From assembly GCA_934573735.1 (NCBI GenBank), contig CAKTMC010000010.1:22115-86114 (forward strand): 64,000 nt of DNA, in the 5' to 3' direction. Position numbers and translations under genes: made by a program. The notes beneath the pieces were generated by a model. It did no database searches. It had not been told where the DNA came from and saw only the letters and a program-made list of their open reading frames with translations. The first letter of the stretch is position 1. Each line of letters begins with the position of its first letter. This DNA comes from an uncultured Oscillospiraceae bacterium (GTDB taxonomy: Bacteria > Bacillota > Clostridia > Oscillospirales > Oscillospiraceae). Positions 55,818 through 64,000 of this stretch are shown piece after piece.

Positions 55818-57770
55818 TCAGCAAAGTCTGCTGCCGGCGGGGACCTTATCGTCGAGCATGAGCAAATTCAGCTCCTCCTTGCCGTCAACCTCGCGGGCGG
55901 CGGAGAGCAGCATACCGTTGGACATCTGACCCATCATCTTTCTGGGCGGAAGATTGAGTATCGCAACTACGGTCTTGCCTACAAGCTGCTCCGGCTCATA
56001 GAACTTACGGATGCCGGAAAGTATCTGCCTCGGAGTGCCGCTGCCGTCATCAAGCGTAAACTTCAGGAGCTTATCGGACTTCTTGACCGCCTCGCAGGCA
56101 AGCACCTTGCATACGCGCATATCGCACTTTGCAAAATCGTCAATGCTCACATCGGGCAGCACGGGAGGGCACTCGACCTCGGGCTTCTTGCTCTCGTTGT
56201 GCAGCTTTTCAAGCTCCTCAAGCGCCTTTGCCATATCGACACGCGGGAAAAGAGTCTCTCCCTTGTGGACGCTGACCGTCTCCGGCAGCACACCGTAAGC
56301 GCAGACCTTATCCCATGCGCTGCTGCTCTCGTCCGCGCCTATCTGCGCGAAGGCCTTCTCACAGCTTGCGGGAATAAAGGGCTTGAGCATAATAAGCGCC
56401 ACGCGCAGCGCCTCAAGCAGATTATACATGACGCTTGCAAGCCGCGCACGCTTGCTCTCGTCGCGGGCAAGCACCCAGGGGGCAGTCTCGTCTATATACT
56501 TATTTGCGCGCTGGATGAGCTTAAAGACCTCCTCAAGCGCAAGATGAAGCTGCAGGGCGTCCATCTGAGCGGCGTATTTTGCACCGGTATCCTTAATCAT
56601 GCCGAGAAGCTCATCATCCGGAGCGTCATACTCGCGCTCTGCGGGCAGAGTGCCGCCGAAATACTTCTCGACCATGGCGGTGGTGCGGGAGACGAGGTTG
56701 CCGAGGTCGTTTGCAAGGTCGGTATTGATGGTGCTTATAAGCAGCTCATTGGAGAAGTTGCCGTCGGAGCCGAAGGGGAAGGTGCGCAGCAGGAAGAAGC
56801 GCAGCGCATCCACGCCGAACATATCCGCAAGCAGATAGGGGTCAACGACGTTGCCCTTGGACTTTGACATCTTGCCGCCGTCAATGACGAGCCAGCCGTG
56901 ACCGTAGACCTTCTTCGGCAGAGGCATCTCCATGCTCATGAGCATGGCAGGCCATATAATCGAGTGGAAGCGCACTATCTCCTTGCCGACTATATGGACG
57001 TCGGCAGGCCAATACTTGTCAAAATCGTCATACTTATCGTTCAGGAAGCCCAGCGCGCTGCAATAGTTAAACAGTGCATCGACCCAGACGTAGACGACGT
57101 GACCGGGATCAAAGTCCACGGGAATACCCCAGGTAAAGCTGGTGCGGGAGACGCAGAGGTCCTCAAGACCGGGCTTTATAAAGTTATTTATCATCTCGTT
57201 TACGCGGGAGGCGGGCTCGAGGAAGCTACCGCTCTCAAGCAGCTCCTGCACGGGCTTTGCGTACTTTGAGAGGCGGAAGAAGTAGGCCTCCTCCTCCGCG
57301 TCGTGTACCTCGCGGCCGCAGTCGGGGCACTTGCCGTCCACAAGCTGGCTCTCCGTCCAGAAGCTCTCGCAGGGAGTGCAGTATTTGCCCTTGTATGCGC
57401 CCTTATAAATATCGCCCTTGTCGTACATCTTCTTGAAGATGCGCTGCACGGCCTTGACATGATAGTCGTCGGTGGTGCGGATGAAGCGGTCGTTCGAGAT
57501 GTTCATAAGCTTCCACAAGTCGAGAATACCGCCCTCGCCGGTGACTATCTTATCCACAAACTGCTGCGGAGTTACGCCCGCCTCCTTTGCCTTTTCCTCG
57601 ATTTTCTGGCCGTGCTCGTCGGTGCCGGTGAGAAACATTACATCATAGCCGCACATACGCTTATAACGCGCGATGGCGTCCGTCGCCACGGTGCAGTAGG
57701 TATGCCCTATATGCAGCTTATCGGAGGGGTAGTAGATCGGGGTAGTGATATAAAAGGTTTCCTTATTCAT
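55818..57770 (-). CDS. metG: Methionyl-tRNA synthetase
   Basis: A 650-residue class I synthetase with a C-terminal Trbp111-like tRNA-binding domain. The HIGH-type motif is YYPSDKLHIGHTYCTVATDAIARYK near the N terminus. The zinc-knuckle region is CTPCESFWTESQLVDGKCPDC, and KMSKSKGN is in DGGKMSKSKGNVVDP. The dimerising C-terminal domain reads DFAKCDMRVCKVLACEAVKKSDKLLKFTL, then ILSGIRKFYEPEQLVGK and PRKMMGQMSNGMLLSA. The domain set is that of the MetRS2-like long form common in Firmicutes. It follows the VanW gene at a distance of 41 bp and has no T-box. Confidence 0.97.
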   Translation of the reverse strand: MNKETFYITTPIYYPSDKLHIGHTYCTVATDAIARYKRMCGYDVMFLTGTDEHGQKIEEKAKEAGVTPQQFVDKIVTGEGGILDLWKLMNISNDRFIRTTDDYHVKAVQRIFKKMYDKGDIYKGAYKGKYCTPCESFWTESQLVDGKCPDCGREVHDAEEEAYFFRLSKYAKPVQELLESGSFLEPASRVNEMINNFIKPGLEDLCVSRTSFTWGIPVDFDPGHVVYVWVDALFNYCSALGFLNDKYDDFDKYWPADVHIVGKEIVRFHSIIWPAMLMSMEMPLPKKVYGHGWLVIDGGKMSKSKGNVVDPYLLADMFGVDALRFFLLRTFPFGSDGNFSNELLISTINTDLANDLGNLVSRTTAMVEKYFGGTLPAEREYDAPDDELLGMIKDTGAKYAAQMDALQLHLALEEVFKLIQRANKYIDETAPWVLARDESKRARLASVMYNLLEALRVALIMLKPFIPASCEKAFAQIGADESSSAWDKVCAYGVLPETVSVHKGETLFPRVDMAKALEELEKLHNESKKPEVECPPVLPDVSIDDFAKCDMRVCKVLACEAVKKSDKLLKFTLDDGSGTPRQILSGIRKFYEPEQLVGKTVVAILNLPPRKMMGQMSNGMLLSAAREVDGKEELNLLMLDDKVPAGSRLC

Positions 57771-57811
57771 TGCTCTTTTCTCCTATATATTTTAAGCTCG
57801 TTGTCCGTGTC

Positions 57812-59656
57812 TCAGCCGTTACCGTTACCGTCACCGTCGCCGCCGCCTATGATGATGGTCGCATCCGGCGTAGGCTCCGGCGTAGGCTCCGGCTCGGTGC
57901 CGCCGCCCGGCTCCGTCGGGCTCGGCGACTCGGGCGGCTTTTCGGGCCACTTTATCTCGTCCTCATGCAGATCATAGCTGCTCGAGGCCTCAAAGACCTT
58001 CTCTATGAGATTGCCGTCCTTATCGAAGATGCTGCGGTAGGATATGGCGCTGTAGCCGATGACGACATCGGGATAGGTCGAGTCGTAGCGGTAGCCGTAG
58101 CCCGAGGACAGCTCAACATAGCTGCCGTCCACGTCCGTGCCCCATATCTCAACGGTGATGGAGTTATCGTTATCGTTGCAGTAGGCGACGATTTTTACCG
58201 GGTAGTCACGGTCGTTGCGGAACTTATAGTCCGGTCCCGGCCAGCTCACCGTCGCATCCAGACCGTAGGGCAGGTAGTTGACGACGAACATATGGCAGTA
58301 GCGCTCCACCGTGGTCATCTGGGCGAGCATCGCGGCGCAGTATACCGTGGAGGATACCTGACAGATGCCGCCGCCGACCTCCTGCACGACCTGACCGTCA
58401 CTGTAAGCGCCCGCCGGCTTGAAGCCCGCCTCCTTGGTGCGCTGACCGACCGTGCCGTTAAAGGAAAACTCCTCGCCGGGGTTTAATACAAGGCCGTTGA
58501 GCTTGGAGGCGCAGAGCTTGATGTTATTTATACGCGCCTCGGAGCTGTAGGTGTAGAGCGTGGTCTGAGAGCCGAGCTTATCCCGGAACAGCGACGCTAC
58601 AAGCTGCTCGGCTGTCATCTCCGGCATATCTATCTTGACCGGGATGCGAACCTCCTGCAAAAGTCCCGCCGCGTTCCACAGCGACTCCGCCTGCGAAACG
58701 TCAAAGGCAAAGCCCTTCACGTCCGGCACTATATCGCCGGTCTCCTTGTCGTAATAGGCGTTCTGCGGCTCGCGGGCAAGCTCCTCATGGAGCGACGCAA
58801 AGTCCGGCGCCTTGACGCTTCTGTCCGCAAGCTTATAGCTTATCTCCTCTTCAAGAGTATCAAGACCCGCGATGACCTGCTTGTACACGTCCTCCGCGTC
58901 AAGCTTTATCTCGCCCGCGCCCTTATAATACACCATCTCGCTTGCCGCCTCATCGACGCGGTATTCGCCGTCGCCGACGTACTTTTCAAAGCGCTCAAGC
59001 GCACGGCTTATAAGCGTCATGATATATTCCCGATTATAGGCCTTGCCGCCGTCGGCAACATCCGTCGGGTTCATCAGTCCGCGCAGATAGAGCTTGAGAT
59101 TATCTATATCGCTGCCGCTGTGCCCGTAGCGATACGCGGCTATCGCGGCGTTTTCCGCAGTGAGCACCGCGCCGGAGCGAAGATAATCTATCCTGAAGCT
59201 CTGCCCTGCGGGGAGCTTGACGGTCATCGTGCCGCTGACGGCCTTATCCCACTGCTGCTCGCGCAGCACGGCAAGCGTCTCCGCCTGAGTCATGCCGCCG
59301 ACATTCGTGCTGCCGACATAGACGTTCGGCAGGTTTGTCTCGCTCGTGCTTATCGAGTGCGCCCAGATGAGCACTCCCGCCGCCGCAAGCGCGAGAACGG
59401 CAAGAATGATTATCACGGTAATTAGTGCGCGGGAGCTTTTTTTCTTTTTCCTCGGCGGACGCGGAGTCTGCTCGGTCTGCGGCTTGGGAGCGGTATTCTT
59501 TGCTCTGCGCTGGCTTGGAGCTTCTTCTCTTTGTCTGCGCGGCTTTTTAGCCGCGGTTTTCTCCGCTGCCTCCGGCTTTTTGCGCGAGGCCGGTTTTTCG
59601 CGTTTTTGCGGCGCGGCCTCGTTTTTTTTCAGGTGTCTGCTGGTTTTCTCGTTCAA
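57812..59656 (-). CDS. VanW-family membrane protein
   Basis: A 614-residue protein. The N-terminal 75 residues are cytoplasmic and very basic (Lys/Arg/Pro/Ala), then a membrane helix (about 78-98). The external part has a peptidoglycan-binding-like domain (about 110-370). The VanW domain follows: FNGTVGQRTKEAGFKPAGAYSDGQVVQEVGGGICQVSSTVYCAAML, YRFRNDRDYPVKI-type motif as YKFRNDRDYPVKIVAY, and NDNSITVEIWG. A Pro/Gly/Thr-rich tail ends it. VanW proteins occur in vancomycin clusters but the family function is unknown. The start is TTG at 59656 overlapping the hemW stop (TTGA). Confidence 0.88.
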   Translation of the reverse strand: MNEKTSRHLKKNEAAPQKREKPASRKKPEAAEKTAAKKPRRQREEAPSQRRAKNTAPKPQTEQTPRPPRKKKKSSRALITVIIILAVLALAAAGVLIWAHSISTSETNLPNVYVGSTNVGGMTQAETLAVLREQQWDKAVSGTMTVKLPAGQSFRIDYLRSGAVLTAENAAIAAYRYGHSGSDIDNLKLYLRGLMNPTDVADGGKAYNREYIMTLISRALERFEKYVGDGEYRVDEAASEMVYYKGAGEIKLDAEDVYKQVIAGLDTLEEEISYKLADRSVKAPDFASLHEELAREPQNAYYDKETGDIVPDVKGFAFDVSQAESLWNAAGLLQEVRIPVKIDMPEMTAEQLVASLFRDKLGSQTTLYTYSSEARINNIKLCASKLNGLVLNPGEEFSFNGTVGQRTKEAGFKPAGAYSDGQVVQEVGGGICQVSSTVYCAAMLAQMTTVERYCHMFVVNYLPYGLDATVSWPGPDYKFRNDRDYPVKIVAYCNDNDNSITVEIWGTDVDGSYVELSSGYGYRYDSTYPDVVIGYSAISYRSIFDKDGNLIEKVFEASSSYDLHEDEIKWPEKPPESPSPTEPGGGTEPEPTPEPTPDATIIIGGGDGDGNGNG

Positions 59657-60936
59657 TGCTCTGCCCTCATATTATCTTCTGTCTGCTGAGTGTATATTTC
59701 CCGGAAAAGCTCTTCCTCGCTTTTCGGAACGTCTATCTTCTTCTCCGCCTCAAACAGCTCGCTGAGCCATGGCGTACCCTCTATGCGCCCGCCGGTCTGA
59801 GCCTCAAGCAAAAGCCCGATGAGCGTATTGGAGATGAGGAAGCCCGGCACCGTGAAGTGCCAGCGCCCCTCCGGGGTCTTGACCGCCCAGCCCTTTTTCT
59901 CAAAGGCCTCGAGCGCGGAGGCGATGGGCTTCCAGTTATACTGGCAGCGGATACGGTAATCCCGCTCGGAAATGCCGTGGGTGGTGCGCATACCGAGCAT
60001 TATGTATTCGACCGCGCGCTCCAGCGGAGAGATATTTTCATATTCGTCTACAATGCTGACGCCGCGCTTGACGCCTGCAATGTACTGCTTCAGGTCACGA
60101 ACGTAGCTGTATCGCACATTGCCGACACAGGAGTGCGCACCAGGGCCGAAGCCCATATAATCATCCAATATCCAGTATTTCATATTGTGCCGCGATTCAT
60201 ACCCCGGCGCGCTGAAATTGGATATCTCGTACTGCTTGTAGCCAAAGCCGGAAAGCGTCTCGGCGGCGTAGCAGTACATATCCGCCTGCTCGTCGTCGTC
60301 CGGCAGAATGGGCGAGCCCTTGTAATCCTCATACATCGGGGTGCCCTGCTCAAGCTTCAGTCCGTAGCAGGAGATATGCTCGGGGTGAAGCTCAATGATT
60401 TTTGCAAGGGTCTGCGCCCAGTCGGACTTGGTCTGGCTGGGGAGCCCGTAAATCAAATCGAGGCTTATATTGTCAAAGCCCGCACGTCGCGCGTTCTGGA
60501 CGCAAAGCTCCGCCTGCTGGAAGTTATGTCTGCGTCCGATGAGCTTGAGGAGGTTATTGTCCGAGGCCTGAACGCCGATGGACAGGCGGTTGACCCCCTC
60601 CGCGCGCAAAAGCTTCATGGCGTTGAGGCTAAGGCTGTCTGGATTTGCCTCGACAGTTACCTCCGCGTCCAGCCGGACATTGCCGTTGAGCTTGAGGGCG
60701 TTGAATATCTCGACGATGCGGTCAGCGCCGTAAAAGCTGGGCGTACCGCCGCCGAAGTATATAGTATCGACCTCGTATTGCTTTATTGAGCGTGCCGACT
60801 CCTCGATGTGTGCCAGCAGCGCCTTGTGGTATTCGGGCATAAGATGCTCGCAGCCCGCAAGAGAGTAAAAGTCGCAGTAGCTGCACTTGCTGGCGCAGAA
60901 GGGAATGTGGATATATATACCCAGCCGTTTAGCCAT
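59653..60936 (-). CDS. hemW: HemW-like radical SAM protein
   Basis: A 427-residue HemW, a radical SAM heme chaperone often mis-called coproporphyrinogen dehydrogenase. It opens LGIYIHIPFCASKCSYCDFYS with the CxxxCxxC cluster motif, then YFGGGTPSF, EVTVEANPDSL, RLSIGVQASDNNLLKLIGR and YGLPSQTKSDW. The C-terminal HemN-C domain has YMLGMRTTHGISERDY. The extra Cys of true HemN is not obvious. The overlap of its stop with VanW implies co-transcription; that link is unexplained. Confidence 0.92.
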   Translation of the reverse strand: MAKRLGIYIHIPFCASKCSYCDFYSLAGCEHLMPEYHKALLAHIEESARSIKQYEVDTIYFGGGTPSFYGADRIVEIFNALKLNGNVRLDAEVTVEANPDSLSLNAMKLLRAEGVNRLSIGVQASDNNLLKLIGRRHNFQQAELCVQNARRAGFDNISLDLIYGLPSQTKSDWAQTLAKIIELHPEHISCYGLKLEQGTPMYEDYKGSPILPDDDEQADMYCYAAETLSGFGYKQYEISNFSAPGYESRHNMKYWILDDYMGFGPGAHSCVGNVRYSYVRDLKQYIAGVKRGVSIVDEYENISPLERAVEYIMLGMRTTHGISERDYRIRCQYNWKPIASALEAFEKKGWAVKTPEGRWHFTVPGFLISNTLIGLLLEAQTGGRIEGTPWLSELFEAEKKIDVPKSEEELFREIYTQQTEDNMRAEH

Positions 60937-60972
60937 GATAAGTCTCCGTGATGTGATATTTGTGGTAGTATC

Positions 60973-61083
60973 CGGCGCCCTGCGGGGCGCGGGGTGACTG
61001 AGACAGTGCCGAAATCGGCGCGGAAGCGTCAGTCAAAGCCCTTGGCGCCCCTGCGGGGTACTTCCCCTAAAGGGGGGAAGCTT
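60973..61083. repeat. R1-like palindromic fragments
   Basis: GGCGCCCTGCGGGGCGC, CTTGGCGCCCCTGCGGGG and CTTCCCCTAAAGGGGGGAAG resemble R1 ends. They precede the htpG terminator region. Confidence 0.55.
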
Positions 61084-61088
61084 TTTAC

Positions 61089-63005
61089 TCAGAACAGCTC
61101 GCTGACCTCGGACACGAACTCCGCCGGGTCCTCTACGTCCAGACCCGCCATGAGCTCCGCCAGAGTCGCAAGTATCCTCGACAGGCGCTTGGCCTTTTCC
61201 TTGTCGTTTTCGTATGCGTCCTTGAGCGCGGCAAAGGCCTTGTGCTCGGCGTTGAGCTCCAGCACGCGGGTAGCGCGAATCTTGCGCATCTCCTCGCTCG
61301 GACCGTGACGGAAATACTTCTCCATCTCGAGCGTGATGTTGCCCTCGCTCGTCAGGCAGCAGGGCAGCTTCTCAAGCTTGCGGGATATCTTGACCTTGGC
61401 CACGTCCTCGCCGATGGCCTCCTTCACGAAGTCAAGGAAATCCTTGTTCTCCGCGTCGCGCTCCTCTGCGGCCTTCTTCTCCTCCTCGGTCTCAAAGCCG
61501 AGATCCTCGGTGACGACGTTGCAGAAGGGTCTGCCGTCCTGATCGCGCAGATTTTCAAGCACCATCTCGTCCAAGGGGCTTGTGAGATAAATAAGCTCAT
61601 AGCCGCGGGAGCGAACCTGATCGCACTGCGGCAGGCTCATCGCGTGCTTGACGGAGTCGGAGCTTGCAAAGTATATCGCCTTCTGGCTCTCGGGCATATT
61701 CTCAACATACTCCTTGAGCGTGATCTGATGCTCCTCGGAGGTGTAGAATACCAGCAAATCGCGCAGGAAGTCCTTGTAGCGGCCGTACTCATCGCAGACG
61801 CCGCACTTGATGTCGGTACCGAAGTTGCGGAAGAACTCCTCATACTTGGGTCTGTCCTCGGTCATGAGCTTCTCAAGCTCGCCCTTTATCTTCTTTTCAA
61901 GGTTTTGACCGATGACGCGGAGCTGTCTGTCGTGCTGAAGAATTTCGCGGGAGATGTTCAGCGACAGGTCGGGAGAATCGACCACGCCCTTGACAAAGTC
62001 AAAGTAATCGTGAACAAGCTTATCGCACTTCTCCATTATCATAACGCCGTTGGAGTAGAGCGTGATGCCGCTCTTGCGCTCGCCGGAGTAGCCCGCGGCG
62101 CTGCCCTCGCCGGGAATAAAGAGCATGGCCTTATAGGACACGGTGCCCTCGGCGTTTACGCGGATGAGGGCGCAGGGGTCTTTCTGCTCGTGGTTTTTCT
62201 CTTTATAGAAGGCAATGCAGTCGTCGTCCGTGACCTCGCTGCGGCTGCGCTGCCAGATGGGTATCATGCTGTTTATCGTCTCGTTTTCGGTGACGATGCG
62301 GTAATCAAACTTCGGCTTGCCCTCGTCGTCGGTCTCGCCCGTCTCAAAGCGCTCCTGACGCTCCACGTCCATCTTTATCGGCCAGCGGACATAGTCGGAG
62401 TACTTTTTGACAAGAGCCTTTATCTTCCAGGTCTCGAGGTAGGTGCCGTAAAGCTCCTCGTCGGTGTCGGGCTTTATGTGCATGATAACGTCGGTGCCGA
62501 CGCTCTCACGCTCGCAGGGGGTGACGGTGTAGCCGTCCGCGCCGGTGCTCTCCCACTTTACGCCCTGCTCCTCGCCGTATCTGCGGGTGATGACCGTGAC
62601 CTTATCGGCGACCATGAACGCAGAGTAGAAGCCGACGCCGAACTGACCGATGATGGAGATATCCTCGCCCTCGGCCTGCTCGCTGTCAAGCTCGCTTTTG
62701 AACTTGTAGGAGCCGCTCTTTGCGATAACGCCGAGGTTGTTCTCGGCCTCCTCTTGAGTCATACCGATGCCGTTGTCGCGCACGGTGATGGTGCGCTCGG
62801 TCTTGTCAACAATGATGTCGATATGATAGTCGGAGCGGTTGAGTCCGACCTTGTCGTCAGTCAGCGACAGATAGCAAAGCTTGTCGATGGCGTCGGATGC
62901 GTTGGAGATAATCTCGCGCAGAAAAATTTCCTTGTTTGTGTATATGGAGTTGATCATCAGGTCAAGCAGGCGCTTGGATTCTGCCTTGAACTGTTTCTTT
63001 CCCAT
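61089..63005 (-). CDS. htpG: Molecular chaperone HtpG (Hsp90)
   Basis: A 638-residue Hsp90. The ATP-binding GHKL domain has YTNKEIFLREIISNASDAIDKL, VRDNGIGMTQEEAENNLG and IGQFGVGFYSAFMVADKV. The middle domain has the catalytic-loop Arg in LNISREILQHDRQLRVI-type context. The C-terminal dimerisation domain ends EDPAEFVSEVSELF. It is complete. It has a sigma-A promoter with no CIRCE element nearby, so control by HrcA is not apparent. Confidence 0.96.
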   Translation of the reverse strand: MGKKQFKAESKRLLDLMINSIYTNKEIFLREIISNASDAIDKLCYLSLTDDKVGLNRSDYHIDIIVDKTERTITVRDNGIGMTQEEAENNLGVIAKSGSYKFKSELDSEQAEGEDISIIGQFGVGFYSAFMVADKVTVITRRYGEEQGVKWESTGADGYTVTPCERESVGTDVIMHIKPDTDEELYGTYLETWKIKALVKKYSDYVRWPIKMDVERQERFETGETDDEGKPKFDYRIVTENETINSMIPIWQRSRSEVTDDDCIAFYKEKNHEQKDPCALIRVNAEGTVSYKAMLFIPGEGSAAGYSGERKSGITLYSNGVMIMEKCDKLVHDYFDFVKGVVDSPDLSLNISREILQHDRQLRVIGQNLEKKIKGELEKLMTEDRPKYEEFFRNFGTDIKCGVCDEYGRYKDFLRDLLVFYTSEEHQITLKEYVENMPESQKAIYFASSDSVKHAMSLPQCDQVRSRGYELIYLTSPLDEMVLENLRDQDGRPFCNVVTEDLGFETEEEKKAAEERDAENKDFLDFVKEAIGEDVAKVKISRKLEKLPCCLTSEGNITLEMEKYFRHGPSEEMRKIRATRVLELNAEHKAFAALKDAYENDKEKAKRLSRILATLAELMAGLDVEDPAEFVSEVSELF

Positions 63006-63045
63006 AGTTTCGCTGCCTCCAGTAAATATAATTTCATAATTTATA

Positions 63046-63073
63046 ATTATAACACAAATACGAAGAATTTCAA
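63046..63073 (-). promoter_or_regulatory. Promoter of htpG
   Basis: On the minus strand TTGAAA, 16 bp, TATAAT, 41 bp before the ATG. Confidence 0.7.
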
Positions 63074-63111
63074 CAATTCTTGCAGAGTGTATTTTTAAAT
63101 TTTCTTAAGCC

Positions 63112-63140
63112 TTGCGAATACTCGTGATTTGGAGTAAAAT
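63112..63140 (+). promoter_or_regulatory. Promoter of the YwlG-family gene
   Basis: TTGCGA, 17 bp, TAAAAT, about 96 bp before the ATG. Confidence 0.6.
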
Positions 63141-63177
63141 GAAGTTAAGAACAGGCTTAGCTATCAAGCGTCAAGCG

Positions 63178-63201
63178 CCGCTTCCCCCTTTAGGGGGAAG
63201 C
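63178..63201 (+). repeat. GCTTCCCCCTTTAGGGGGAAGC hairpin in the ywlG leader
   Basis: The outer palindrome of R1 copies a and c occurs alone here between promoter and gene. It could act as an attenuator, but there is no clean U-tract. Confidence 0.55.
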
Positions 63202-63235
63202 AAGAAAAAAATCCAAAACCACGAGGTGTATTATA

Positions 63236-63787
63236 ATGTATGAAGAAATCACCGCCCAGGCTCGGCAGGCCGTGACTGAGCTTATCGACGCTGCCGGGCT
63301 GCGCGAGGGAGACCTGCTCGTCATCGGCTGCTCCTCCAGCGAGATCGTCGGCGAACGCATAGGCAAGGGCTCAAGCATGGAGGCGGCTCTGGCAGTGCTT
63401 GACGGAGTGTGGCCGCTCACGCAGGAGCACGGAATATACCTTGCCGCGCAGTGCTGCGAGCACCTCAACCGCGCATTGATACTCGATGAGGCGGCGGCGG
63501 AGCGCTTCGGCTACGAAATCGTCAACGTCCGTCCTTGGGCTCACGCGGGCGGCTCCTTTGCCACCGCGCTCTGGGAGCGCCTTGAGCGCCCTGCGGCGGT
63601 GGAGCATATCCGTGCCAAGGCCGGCATGGATATAGGGGCGACACTTATCGGAATGCACCTCAGGGAGGTCGCAGTCCCGCTGCGGCTGAGCGTGCAGCAT
63701 ATAGGCGAGGCCTCGCTGGTCTGTGCCCGTACCCGCCCGCGCTTTATCGGCGGTGAGCGCGCGCATTATCAGGATGAGCTGAAATAA
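63236..63787 (+). CDS. ywlG: YwlG family protein (TIGR01440, DUF436)
   Basis: A 183-residue protein of the YwlG family, function unknown. Typical are the N-terminal QARQAVTELIDAAGLREGDLLVIGCSSSEIVGERIG, then GIYLAAQCCEHLNRALILDEAAA, VNVRPWAHAGGSFATALWERL and GMDIGATLIGMHLREVAVPLR. The length is standard and no membrane helix is seen. The family often neighbours glyA or upp in other genomes, but not here. It has its own promoter. Confidence 0.92.
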   Translation: MYEEITAQARQAVTELIDAAGLREGDLLVIGCSSSEIVGERIGKGSSMEAALAVLDGVWPLTQEHGIYLAAQCCEHLNRALILDEAAAERFGYEIVNVRPWAHAGGSFATALWERLERPAAVEHIRAKAGMDIGATLIGMHLREVAVPLRLSVQHIGEASLVCARTRPRFIGGERAHYQDELK

Positions 63788-63815
63788 GCTCCGCGCCCTC
63801 GGGGAATAATTTGAG

Positions 63816-63844
63816 TTGACAAAAATGCCCGGCAATGGTACTAT
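63816..63844 (+). promoter_or_regulatory. Promoter of tRNA-Ser
   Basis: TTGACA, 17 bp, TACTAT, 36 bp before the tRNA. Confidence 0.7.
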
Positions 63845-63880
63845 AACCTAAGCTCAAAGCCTGTCGGGCATTATCAATAT

Positions 63881-63969
63881 GGAGAGTTACCGAAGCGGTC
63901 ATAACGGGGCGGTCTTGAAAACCGTTAGGCGGCAACGCCACAGGGGTTCGAATCCCTTACTCTCCGCCA
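63881..63969 (+). tRNA. tRNA-Ser (anticodon TGA)
   Basis: Acceptor arms GGAGAGT and ACTCTCC, D-loop region ACCGAAGCGGTCATAACGGG, anticodon loop CTTGAAA giving TGA, a long variable arm GGCGGCAACGCC as expected for class II tRNA, T-arm GGTTCGAATCC and encoded CCA. Confidence 0.95.
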
Positions 63970-64000
63970 TCATGGTCAGCCAATTTTGATGACACTGCGT

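Overview
What it is: a GC-rich chromosomal window, most likely from a gut-type Clostridia member near Oscillospiraceae (inference). The signs are the large Alu-bearing SRP RNA beside dnaX-ybaB, YlmH, YqhQ, YwlG, DUF1002, DUF2325 and DUF3793 families, a BceS-type kinase, an AGCS carrier behind a glycine riboswitch, ECF transporters and tRNA genes with encoded CCA. Nearly all of it is housekeeping chromosome; I see no plasmid, prophage or CRISPR array. Layout: 1-7584 (minus) holds G1P dehydrogenase and glycerol kinase, a sugar-kinase-like gene behind a transporter remnant, pepT, and a two-gene unit made of a TetM-like GTPase fused to a Rae1/YacP-type NYN nuclease plus an overlapping YlmH/RqcP-like S4 gene. 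7823-16773 (plus) is a two-component pair, yqhQ-prmC, recA-recX-rimO, pgsA and cysS. 16774-24953 is repeat-rich with a DUF1002 protein, a radical SAM/metallopeptidase pair, a GH2 enzyme and ybaB-dnaX-SRP RNA. 25123-26960 is a small AT-rich island next to tRNA-Ala with an HTH gene, a GT6 (ABO-type) glycosyltransferase and a broken glycosyltransferase. 26977-32178 is a ferrous-iron block (DUF3793, DUF2325, FeoB-associated peptide, FeoB, two FeoA, DtxR-type regulator) with five matching 16-bp palindromes. 32342-46101 has a permuted GH3, a ClpC lacking its middle domain, ferredoxin, a methyltransferase, an ECF S component, a cyclodeaminase, the riboswitch-controlled AGCS carrier, a BceRS-like pair, an SDR and coaX. 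46220-47396 is a cobalamin-riboswitch unit (ECF S component plus DUF4430). 47483-52851 is a four-gene envelope operon (serine hydrolase, two phosphodiester glycosidases, Lgt-like protein). 52977-63969 has RluA, RlmD, two gene remnants, metG, VanW, hemW, htpG, ywlG and tRNA-Ser. Most notable: the predicted ribosome-rescue unit, whose mRNA may be leaderless; the inferred GTTAA-N6-TTAAC iron regulon that takes in DUF2325/DUF3793; the envelope operon with a palindrome over its -10; the DUF4430/ECF pair under a B12 riboswitch; the GT6 gene; and a 157-bp repeat that always abuts a terminator-like hairpin, which is duplicated on the far side in two of four copies. All calls come from reading the sequence; no database search was run.
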